Assembly: GCA_963576565.1 (NCBI GenBank)
Contig: OY755040.1
Location: 88,279,002-88,343,001 of the forward strand
Origin: Aspidapion aeneum
Lineage: Eukaryota; Arthropoda; Insecta; Coleoptera; Brentidae
DNA length: 64,000 bases
Direction of reading: 5' to 3'
Position 1 is the stretch's first letter. Each line of letters begins with the position of its first letter. Shown piece after piece: positions 55,361-64,000 of this stretch. Below the pieces are notes generated by a model. That model was not told where the DNA came from. It did not search any database and saw nothing but the letters and a program-made list of their open reading frames with translations. The position numbers and the translations under genes were made by a program.

Positions 55361-56678
55361 TTTGGTTACAGCCCGTCCATTCCATCGACGGGACAGTTGT
55401 GCTGGACGCTGGTGTGAAGCCGGGTGTAGCATTGTAACCCTGGGAAAGGTATGTTAGGGTTATTTTATTTCATCTGTTGAAATCTGCTTTATTTTATTGA
55501 GTCGACATGGGGTTCGTGTTCTAAGTTACTCGGTGTAGGGGAACCTCGTGCAAAACCGACGAATTCCAGGAAACTGAAATATTTCATTTTTCCGCTCGGG
55601 CAAGAATTAGCAGTTTAAGACCATGTGCTGCCCTAGCGTGATGTACTAGATAATCAGCAAGGGAGGCGCGAGCAGGCAGGAAAATGTCTGGGAACACCAA
55701 CTCCAGGTTCACAAAAACAAAACATTTTATTTAACCACAAAATAACAACAGGACCAAGGTAGGAGCAAACTTTAGATTTAATTTTTTTATAAATAATAAT
55801 TTTTGTTACATTTTTTTGTAACCGCAAGGTAGGGTATGACGTCATAACCACAATTTTGCGGCATAAAATAAGTTTAACTTTTACTGTGTAATAGAAATAC
55901 CCTACTAATTGTTCCAACTTGGTTTCATTTTTATTTATTTTTTTGTGATCAATTTCATTTTTTTTCATTTTCTATTTGAATTATACAAGATGAACTAAAT
56001 CTTTGTGTTATTTGTACAATCCAGTGAACCAACTTTGCAGAGACAAAGGTTATATTTTTTAGCGGTTTCCTTACATTGTTTTACCTCATGGGGTGGATCT
56101 CGGACTGGGTTGCTGTCTGTCTCATTCTACCCAACGTAGAATGATGACAGCAGATATTTGGTCCAGATCTCCCCTATGACGGAATGATTTTGGAAGTGTA
56201 TTTTTTTTTACATTCATTCATATAATGGAGTCTTACACTACTGACTCAGATGTAGGTACACCATGACCTGTCGAAGATGTCTATCTATCTATAAAGTGCT
56301 TAACTCATTCAGAATCTTTTATTAGTCAATTTTTTTTGTTTTTTTTTAATTACACAAATACTCTGGAGGCCTCGGAAGTAGGTAGAGTTTCATTGTTTGG
56401 CTACAACGTTTGAGTTGAACTGTATTTTAATTAAGATCTTCTTTGTAAAACATTGATATTAAAACACTGTGGCGCTTAAAATTTTCTTATTTCTGAACCC
56501 CCCCCCCCTTCTCCACTGTATAAAAGTTACCGGGCATATCAATGTTTTACCTAGCTGGAAAATACAGTTCTGCTTCCAGATATTTGTTTAATTATTCAGT
56601 AATTAATAGAAATAGAGTGATTACGACGTGCATTTACAGTGTCACAAAATGACACCCAACGTCATTTAGATTGCCACA
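55361..56678 (+). repeat. Gypsy-B 3' LTR, second part
   Basis: Resumes with TTTGGTTACAGCCCGTCC exactly where the first part stopped at 27117 and matches 21643-22899 of the solo LTR to its end TTGCCACA. It contains roughly 150 extra bases around 55645-55810 not present in the solo copy. The next base begins coding sequence of another Gypsy element. Confidence 0.88.
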
Positions 56679-58336
56679 TGGACTGCTGAGGCAGAAACAA
56701 CTTTTAAGAAAATAAAACAATTCTTAGTATCTGCTTCCATACTTTCGCAACCTGATTATGAGAAACCTTTTCCTATTCAGTCAGATACTTCTGGCAGAGG
56801 TTTAGGTGGCGTGTTGACACAAGTTTTAGATGGAACTGAGAAAGTTATAGCTTATTGTTCACGTGGTTTGTCTAGGACCGAAAGAAATTACAGTGTTACT
56901 GAAAGAGAACTTCTAAGTTTAATTTTTTGCTTAGAACGTTTTCGTCCCTATGTTGATGGAACAAAGTTTACGGTTATTACTGATCATTAATCGCTCTTAT
57001 GGCTGAATAATCTAAAGAGCTCAACTGGCAAGTTAGCAAGGTGGTCTATTAGATCAAGACAGTTTACTTTTGATTTAGTTCACCGTAAAGGAATTCATAA
57101 TGTTGTTCCTGACGATTTAAGTCGTATTCCTTATCCGGAAGATTCCAAAAATATTTCTACTGATCTTATTCTCTCAGATGATGATGAGTTTTCAATACCA
57201 ATGCAAGTTTCCCAGATTTCTATTCTTGATTTTGATCAAAACTATCTTGACAATTGGTATATTTCTATACGAGAAAATATTGTGAAAACATCTGATAATT
57301 ATCAACAATGGAAGGTTCAAAACAATCAAGTTTTTAAGTTTGTACCTTCACCGTTACCTCAGTCTTTTAATATCCGAGATTGGAAAATTCTAGTACCAAA
57401 ACCTCAAGGTGATAAAGTTATTTCATCATATCATGATCCACCTACCAGTTCTCATTTTGGTTTTTATAAAACCTTGGCTAGAGTTCAACAGTACTATTAT
57501 TGGCCTCAGATGAGATATGATATCATGCGTTTCATTAGAAAATGTTTAGTCTGTGGTGCACAGAAACATTCTAATTCAGCACCATTAGGTTTATTGGGAA
57601 GAGAAAAGAAAGCTGAGTATCCTTTTCAGATTATTGAGTAGATCTCATTGGTCCACTACCAAGTTCTAAAAAGTCACATAAATGGCTTTTGGTAGTCTCA
57701 GACTGGTTTGTTTTCTAAGTATACTCTTCTTTTCCCTTTGAGATCGGCTAAGGCTAAAAATTTAGTTACTATGATGGAAAATGATGTATTTCTAATTCAC
57801 GAAGTACCCCTATTTATTATATGCGATAATGGGACAAATTTTGCTAGTCGTCAAATTAAGGAATTGGGTGATAAATATTAAGTTCAGAAAATTTAGTACA
57901 CCACTTTATATTCGCCATAATGTTATCCAGTAAAGAGAAATAATCAGACTGTTGGTACTGCGATTAGACGTTATGTTGACGCCCATGATAACTGGGATAT
58001 TTACCTACCTCAAATTCGTCAAGCGATTAACACTTCTAAACATGAAGTTACTGGCTTACCTCCAGCATATTTTTAATTATTATGGATCTGTTCTTGAAGA
58101 TCAATCAGTTGAAATCTGTCCTAGTCATCGTAACACTTATGGTGAATCATTTAATGAATTTAGAGATATCTTTAGAGAAGTTCGTGAACGCTTACATACT
58201 GCTTATCAACGTAACTCTCGATGTTATAATCTTCGAAGGCGTGAAATTTCCTTTAATATTAGATAAGGTATGGCGTCGAGATAGAATTCTGTCTAGTGTT
58301 GTAAATAAGTTTGCTGCTAAGTTAGCACCTAAATAT

Positions 58337-58896
58337 TGTCACAATTAAATATGACACACGGCGCCTCCACCATATATGTCACAAGTATATTTGTGACAAG
58401 TGGTGTCTCCACCATATATGTCCCAAGGTTTGTTATTTAGTGCCCTAGTGACTGAGGGATTAAGGGGAATATGAAAATTAAGTATAAAGAATCCACATTT
58501 ATACGTGTATTGTATATACATAAAATAGGTTAACAAGAACAGAATGCCAAATTAAATAATGTAATAAGGGGGATGCTGGTTGAAGAGAGTTGACCTAGGG
58601 GCCATAAGGAATAGACCTTATAGGCCGTAGAGAGTCGGCCTTATGGGCCATAAAGCGTAACCACCATAGTGGGGTTTTACTTGGTTATGTTTAGTAGGGA
58701 CCACATATTTCAGTGGTGTTCTGGGTTAGTAGGGACCACGTATTTCAGTGGTGTACTGGGTTGATCACTTGTAAGAGTGATGCCGGTCTATTGTCCAGCA
58801 TCGGCTTTTATAAACGAAATTTGTGCATACTCAGCAATATTGATTATTGCTACGTTTTTATAGTGGTTTAATTAAATTTTAAACTATTTTATGACA
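58337..58896 (+). mobile_element. 560 bp solo LTR inserted in Gypsy-A2 pol
   Basis: Begins TGTCACAATTAAATATGACAC and ends TATTTTATGACA, with the 4 bp duplication ATAT at 58333-58336 and 58897-58900. Excision would restore the codons for LAPKY-VLAEE. It contains twice-repeated blocks: TCCACCATATATGTC, GGCCATAAG and a 35 bp tandem pair. It belongs to a third LTR family not otherwise seen in the window. Orientation cannot be fixed without a full copy. Confidence 0.8.
58691..58760 (+). repeat. 35 bp tandem duplication
   Basis: Two units of TTAGTAGGGACCACATATTT... (35 bases each) with two differences, inside the solo LTR. Confidence 0.9.
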
Positions 58897-59035
58897 ATAT
58901 GTCTTAGCAGAAGAACTAAAAATTGTCTCATACGGCTTATGTATTAAAAGATGTAAACGCTAAAAAGACTGATCGTTGGCATATTAAAGATTTGAAGCTA
59001 TACCGTGGATTGGATATGATGCCAGATGATTAATT

Positions 59036-59904
59036 TTACTTACTTTTTAGCTTATCTTATATTTTTGTACCTTACCTTTGATTATCTAGTACATATGTGT
59101 ATTTTACCTTGGAGGTTGATTACCTTCATTTTCATAACTATTGCCATTAACATATAGCTTGAATATATAATAAAACATATGTTTTTACCTGGTGTATATA
59201 TTTTTTCTTTTCTTTGATGTTGGAGGCGCCCTACATCAAATTTGTACTACCTAGCAGTTCAGTACGATAGTTACGATATAGATTTCTTATTATTAGTCTC
59301 TTAGTTGAGATATTGAAAATCAACCCATGGGTTGTGATTATTTTTAAGATTAGTTTTAGTTTTGTTGTTGTAAGATGGGATTGATGAACGATGACTATCT
59401 AGTCATTTATCTAGATTTTCTTAACTTCAATCTTTCAAACCGCCTATCATCTAAAGGTTTGAAACATCTTCAATATCAGCTAGATTGAGTTAGCTGTAAT
59501 GAGAACTATTGTAATTAGTTCAGTAGTAATTGTAATTATTTCGATTAGTCGACTTTCCTAAACTAGAACAATGTTGTTGTTCATAGATACCTACTTTTAG
59601 AAGTTCACAACTTGAATAGTTGTCATCATTAGTTTTAGTGATTGTAGATTTAGGTTATGTTTCTATTGCGTTTCAATATTGAATCCTACCAGATTTGACT
59701 CCTACCAGATTTGACTTACCTATTTAGTCTCCATTTTGGACGTTTGATACACGCACATATCAAGACACAATTTAAAGCAATAGATTACTTTCCTTAGAAA
59801 TGATTTGTAGATCATTTGTTATCAGAATTTTATCGTTTTTTTTTTCATCTTGATGATGATTGTTAGTCTTTATGAAAAAAGTGGCTTGCAACTTTTTTCT
59901 TCCC
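59036..59904. other. Gypsy-A2 3' untranslated region
   Basis: Between the pol stop and the polypurine tract. No envelope-like or other protein frame; T-rich. Confidence 0.6.
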
Positions 59905-59917
59905 AGAGGAGGGGTAG

Positions 59918-60305
59918 TGTAGCATTTTTATTTTATGGAACAATAAAACGCTACGTAAATATAAGCATGGTTAGCTCGGAAAAAAACGAAAAAAAGTTTT
60001 TGCTTGCACTGTCCGTGTACATCAACTGTGAATAGCCCTACTTGATATTTTGGTCGGAGAATATCCTGTTCTCTGGTGAGATTGCGATTTGCCTTTTAGT
60101 GGTTTCCGGTCCCGGGAGTCACGTCGAATGACGTGGACTGACCCTCAATTTTTTCTCCATTGGAGGTTTTGAGAAAATTCTCCATTAAAAACACGTTCTT
60201 AGGAAGCCCCCAACTACTGATTTGCCGTGCAGGGTCTGTGAATGTGTGAAGAGTTTCCCTTATTGCGGTAAGTCATTGGGTAGACCGCGTGATTATCCCG
60301 CTACA
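59918..60305 (+). repeat. Gypsy-A2 3' LTR
   Basis: Follows the polypurine tract AGAGGAGGGGTAG. Starts TGTAGCATTT; the end is placed at CCCGCTACA (60305) because TGTAGC and GCTACA form the short inverted termini usual for LTRs. No second LTR is available to confirm the right edge. Confidence 0.6.
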
Positions 60306-61083
60306 ATTTCCATCCTGTTTTTGGTTACAGAAAATTCATCAGGAATTTGCAAAATATTTCCTGACCAGAACAATGTCTCAGACAGTCCATCATTTCCATG
60401 GCCTCAGGCACTCCATAGTCTCCATTGTCTCAGGCAGCCCATGGTTTTCATAGTCTCAGGAAGTCCGTAGTTTCCATTTCCATGAATATCAGGAAAAATC
60501 TTTCCTTTTATTTTGAGAAAATTCATCGTATAACGTCCATTATAAAAATATTAATTTATTATAAAATAAGTTAATGGGTATTCTAAACCTACAAAAATAA
60601 GAAAACAAAAACATAAATTCTTAAGGATAAAGAAAATAAAATTTTATTCTAAAATTAAACACCCAGATAAATATGTAGTGTGATTGCCAAACGGTAATAA
60701 TCCTTTACATAAATAATTAGGTATTATTTTTTATAACTTTTTCCTCTTTTTATAAATATCAGGTACCTTTTTGTTATAAAATTCCATGAAGAATTTTTAA
60801 TAAATCTGATGTTGTTTTCTACTCTAAAAAAAGTGTTTTTACTTTTCATCACAAATAATCAGTGAGGTCTTCTTATTTAATTAGTAATAATGTGCCTTTA
60901 ATAATAATTCAACCATTAAGGTATTTAGTTTGTGTTTCTCATTTTTCACATGAATAAAAATGAGTGGCGTCCAAAAAAGTTTAAAATATACAGGTACTGC
61001 AACTCAGTGATAAAAAAACCTACGACCCAGCTCTCCTAAGAAAAAACTGAGAGTCCGTTCGCTGGAGCCTAAACAAATTATTA
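60306..61083. other. Non-coding, with a minisatellite
   Basis: No gene recognised. A minisatellite lies at 60379-60480. Confidence 0.5.
60379..60480 (+). repeat. Minisatellite, 26 bp unit
   Basis: About four copies of GTCTCAGGCAGTCCATAGTT + TCCAT with scattered substitutions. Confidence 0.85.
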
Positions 61084-61117
61084 TTATTTAAAATTACTAT
61101 AAAAAAATAAGACAGGA

Positions 61118-61663
61118 ACAGACTGTAAAGAAGTGAAAAAAAGAATAGTAAAAGCAAAAAAGGTTATTGGATGCCTTAACAGTATTTTATGGAGCAGAGA
61201 GATAAAAAAGAATGTAAAATTTAACATATATGAAACAACGGTGAAAAGCACGCTGTTGTATGGAAAAGAGACTTGTCGCGTAACAGAAAAATACAAAACA
61301 AAAATGGAAAGTGTCGAAATGGATGCAATAAGAAGATCAATGAGAATATCTAGATTAGATCACATAAGAAATGAGATCATAAAAGAACGAATGGGAATCG
61401 AGGGAAGCATAACGGATGACATCACTAAAAGGCAACTGATATGGTACGGTTATGTACAACGGATGAACGACGAAAGATTACCAAAACAGGTCCTAGAGGG
61501 GCAACCAGTAGGGCGCACAAAAAGAGGACGTCCTAAACTAGAATGGCAACAGTCAATCCAAAGATCAATGAGTCAAAAGAATCTGACAGAAGATGATTGT
61601 CAGGATCGAAGGAGGTGGAGAATAGGCGTCGGACAACGTAGAAAAACGTTCAAAACCGACTAA
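61118..61663 (+). pseudogene. LINE reverse transcriptase, C-terminal fragment
   Basis: 176 codons from 61133. It includes KKVIGCLNSILWSREIKKN, IYETTVKSTLLYGKETCRVT, MDAIRRSMRISRLDHIRN, LIWYGYVQRMNDERLPKQVL and GRTKRGRPKLEWQQSI, the typical C-terminal part of non-LTR retrotransposon ORF2 proteins that follows the RT palm and thumb. The catalytic part is missing. The frame ends naturally at 61663. There is no long poly-A tail. It abuts a fragment in the opposite orientation. Confidence 0.85.
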
Positions 61664-61679
61664 ATAAAAAATTATTGAG

Positions 61680-62689
61680 GAGTATTATAGGTCGATAGTT
61701 TTTTAGGTCTGCTTTATCGTCTTTCTTGTGTAAAATAATGGTTATTGATTATTTCCAGTTGTTTGGGATTATTTTTTCTTTTAGTATTTTATTGAGGAAA
61801 ATATGGAGGGTTTAACTACAGTTTTACCACCGTACTTTAGCATTTCTGCCGTTACTTCGTGTTTTCCAGATAATTTATTATTTTTTATTTTCTTTAATGC
61901 TCTCTTTATTTCAGCTTTGCTTATTTCGGGTTGTAGTTCTAAGTTTATGTTCTTTATTTTTGTTTGGAGTTTCATTATAGTTTCTTGCGATGGTTCCCTT
62001 TTTATTTGTTATAATTCTGTATGGAATAGCTGTGTGATATTTATAATATCGTTAAAGAGTAACGTTATATTCTATTTTCTATATTTCTATGCCGTTCATA
62101 TCCTTTCTTTTAATTATTTCATATCTACCTAGGGTCAGTCTTAGACATTTCATATTCCTGTTATTTTCTATAACTCTTTTGTGTTCTTCCATAGCTTGGA
62201 GATATCTTCATAGAATGCTTCGATGTGATCGTCATCGTAGTTAGAAACTTTAAGTTTTTAGTGAAGGGCAACGCGATCTAAGATTCCTTTAATAGTTTGG
62301 ACTTGTTTACTTATGGCTTTATTTATTATGAATCCTACTCCGAAGTTGTTGTTATCTTAATTAACTTTATGGTATAGTAACTATAGTAGATTACTGGAGT
62401 TCAGTTTTATCAGGTATTCTGATTTTCGCCGGGTTTCTGACAAGCCTACAATGTCCCATTTTATTCTTCTCAGCTCTTCCTCCACTTCATAAATTTTTTC
62501 GTCGGTGTTCATAGATCTAATATTATAGGTTGCTATTGTTAGTTTTGCTTATTTTTGTCTTGTGTTTGAATGTTTCATAATCGATTTTTTGCCTCCCCCA
62601 GATTCCGTGAAGCAGACCATAGAGGTGTGGGATTCGGAGTGTTTCCTTTCCACCTGGGGACCATTTCCTTTCGTATTTAAATTCGCCAT
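61680..62689 (-). pseudogene. LINE ORF2, 5' fragment: endonuclease and RT start
   Basis: Reading the minus strand from an ATG at 62689: MANLNTKGNGPQVERK, then after a stop the endonuclease start LTIATYNIRSMNTDEK and KWDIVGLSETRRK, then NNFGVGFIINKA. Much of the endonuclease is deleted. RT begins with ISKAEIKRALKKIKNNKLSG (open at 61781-61975), then ILKEKIIPNNWK and KNYRPIILLNN, where the match ends at about 61680. It is probably the same LINE family as the plus-strand fragment next to it, but inverted. Several stops; dead. Confidence 0.8.
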
Positions 62690-62861
62690 GATTTCTCCTT
62701 TGGGGGGTAGTGACATTAAAACACCACGCTTGCCAGGCGTGTTGGGAATTTTTATTCAACCGCCCATTCTGGGACAGACGCTGTTTGCAGCCGCTCATTC
62801 TGAGTCAGACGCTGCAGTGTTTATTCTTTTATATTATCCCTAAAAGAAGGGTTGCCACCTA
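62690..62861. other. Possible LINE 5' leader
   Basis: Two short similar blocks (CCCATTCTGGGACAGACGCT and CTCATTCTGAGTCAGACGCT) upstream, on the minus strand, of the LINE start. Non-coding. Confidence 0.4.
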
Positions 62862-62952
62862 CGCTATGTTCGCCGCACCGGTAGCTACCGTAAAAACTAA
62901 GAATGGAATTTTACAAAGGCCTGCATCTAAGTTATGCCCTTTGCCCACTTAG
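62862..62952 (+). pseudogene. BEL/Pao pol tail relic
   Basis: The last 28 or so codons of a BEL polyprotein: VATVKTKNGILQRPASKLCP followed by LPT and a stop, matching the ends of BEL-1 and BEL-2 (VRVATV.T..G....RPV.KLC.LP). The rest of that element is gone, replaced by LINE sequence on the left. Confidence 0.75.
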
Positions 62953-64000
62953 ATTAGTTTTGCAATCAACTTTTACTTTATGAGTAAGTAGAACTTTTTT
63001 TTCTTCTTGTTTATATTAAAATACTTGGTCATTTTTAGGTCAGCGGTATGTTCCATCTTAATCAAATTATATTTTTTTTTTGGTATTTTGGGGTAAGTGC
63101 CTTTTTTTGTTTTTATTTTTAATTACATCGCCCAGTTAAGAGCGCCATCCCATATGAAACACCGGTGTCTTCAAGCTACCCTGTCCCCCGTTTGAGGAAC
63201 TGCCCGCACACCTGTTTTTGTTAAGTCTTTTGAGGAAATACCTCGCCATATCCCTATTATTTTATAAAAGGTAACTTAAAAAACACAAAACCTTCGTGAA
63301 TTTACATTCAATATCTTTCTTTATAAAAAGTGCCTAAACGATACATCGTCTTTTTCGTAACAAGCGAGTCCGTTGCGGTACACAATATAATTCAAGCAAA
63401 ATAAAATTATTTAAAATATCACTAAAAGTGCACTATAATTTAAATTAAATAAAATTATTTTTACCAATAATTGGTTAACAATTGAAAAAAAGGTAAATTT
63501 TACAAAACTGTTCTAATTATCATATTTAAGCGACCATCTTGTATATGGTATGACTTTGTCAGATGTCTAATAAAATAAAAGGCGCTGACTCGTGACGTCA
63601 CTAAAAAAACTGCGCCCTGACATAAATTGTAATTTTGGAACATACTCATTTGCATCTCTTTTTACAGCACAGCTAATTTTTTTATTGCTATCCAACTCAT
63701 AGAGCTGCACAATGGGCTCCCTGACCTAATTTTTGACCAAAATTAGAAAAATAGGTATTGTAACAATATTTTGTTTCAAAATGAGAAAAAAGTCATTATT
63801 AATTAAAATGCGGATCCAAAATGGCGAAGTTTCCTATTTATGAACCATTAGATATGAAATTTAGAACTTTGGAGTGTTAATAGTCGCTAAATATTATTTT
63901 TGACTTAAATTAAAGAAAAAACTCATTTACCAACAGGTATCAAATTTATCAAACTTTAAAACAATTACATGGCAAATCCAAAGGGCAGAGTATTCTATTT
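62953..64000. other. Non-coding AT-rich end of window
   Basis: No gene recognised. The first few hundred bases could be the 3' end or LTR of the BEL relic. GGCAGAGTAT at 63984-63993 is the complement of the start of the 0.7 kb repeat, so an inverted copy of a related element may begin at the window edge. Confidence 0.5.

Larger units (their letters stand above)
19140..56678 (+). mobile_element. Gypsy-B: 5'-truncated Gypsy element with very long LTRs, heavily interrupted
   Basis: Plus strand. Pol begins abruptly in the middle of reverse transcriptase at 19140, is interrupted by a solo LTR (19900-22899), resumes at 22900, ends at 24492, and is followed by a polypurine tract (24520-24530) and the 3' LTR. 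That LTR runs 24534-27117, is broken by the 28.2 kb insertion, and resumes at 55361-56678. Upstream gag, protease and the 5' LTR are missing. LTR identity across the two halves was established against the uninterrupted copy at 19900-22899. Confidence 0.85.
56679..59032 (+). pseudogene. Gypsy-A2 pol: RNase H, integrase and C-terminus
   Basis: RNase H: IQSDTSGRGLGGVL, YCSRGLSRTERNYSVTE, FTVITDH, then a TAA at 56988-56990, SLLWLNNLKSSTGKLARW. An open stretch 57201-57641 carries the integrase HHCC finger (YHDPPTSSHFGFYKT ... CLVCGAQKH) and ends at a TAG. The core is readable through more stops: FIICDNGTNFAS holds the second Asp, while the Glu region (KRNNQTVGTAI) has lost the conserved Glu context. 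LAPKY near 58335 is interrupted by a solo LTR and resumes at 58901 (VLAEELKIVS, then YVLKDVNAKKTDRWHIKDLK) to the stop at 59032. Confidence 0.8.
56679..60305 (+). mobile_element. Gypsy-A2: 3' half of a decayed Gypsy element
   Basis: Pol starts in mid-frame at WTAEAETTFKKIKQ, directly after the Gypsy-B LTR, so Gypsy-B had inserted into this older copy. Pol continues to 59032 with stops and a solo LTR insertion. A non-coding 3' region of about 880 bp follows, then a polypurine tract AGAGGAGGGG (59905-59914) and the 3' LTR. The 5' half is not found upstream of Gypsy-B, which is itself truncated, so a deletion removed both. Confidence 0.82.

Noticed and set aside
59850..60035. 61-codon frame across the Gypsy-A2 polypurine tract and LTR start
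   Set aside because: Crosses the element's regulatory boundary and has no domain; chance frame.
61133..61663. Annotation as a host gene
   Set aside because: The peptide is the characteristic C-terminal part of a LINE reverse transcriptase and is truncated at the 5' side.
62562..62843. Plus-strand 93-codon frame
   Set aside because: Antisense to the LINE 5' region, which explains the sequence better.

Overview
This 64 kb window is eukaryotic and looks like the repeat-packed, AT-rich intergenic DNA of an insect. The evidence is two BEL/Pao and three Gypsy LTR retrotransposons of insect type, pieces of a LINE, a transposase-like gene of a kind I associate with insect genomes, many foldback and MITE-like elements, and no recognisable host gene, rRNA or tRNA. 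A large insect genome (beetle or hemipteran) is plausible, but the sequence does not fix the species.

Layout. 1-5.4 kb: no gene, only a degenerate T-rich tandem repeat, an (AT)n tract and a dispersed motif. 5.4-9.75 kb: decayed Gypsy copy on the minus strand. 11.29-18.13 kb: young BEL/Pao element (BEL-2, minus strand) with 470 bp LTRs and a 5 bp target duplication (ACTAC). 19.1-56.7 kb: a 5'-truncated Gypsy element (Gypsy-B, plus strand) with LTRs of about 3 kb. Its pol is split by a 3,000 bp solo LTR of its own family. Its 3' LTR is split by a 28.2 kb insertion (27118-55360) bounded by 280 bp inverted repeats about 93% identical.

Inside the 28 kb insertion are a subterminal array of about 140 bp units, a foldback element that itself holds an 8-bp-duplicating palindromic minisatellite element and a 0.7 kb repeat, further foldbacks, a complete young BEL/Pao element (BEL-1, 37811-44961), a TIR element with 8 bp target duplication (46588-48217), and a DNA transposon of about 4.4 kb with a decayed, spliced transposase-like gene (49216-53627).

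Gypsy-B ends at 56678, directly against pol of another Gypsy copy (Gypsy-A2, 56679-60305), which carries its own 560 bp solo LTR. The last 4 kb hold a minisatellite, two opposed LINE fragments, a short BEL tail and featureless AT-rich DNA.

How the parts relate: the window is a nested stack at least five insertions deep (Gypsy-A2 < Gypsy-B < 28 kb TIR element < foldback < hAT-like or 0.7 kb element). Target duplications and LTR identity order the events. The two BEL elements are the youngest (LTRs 98.9% and, apart from one indel, about 99.6% identical), although both have broken reading frames.
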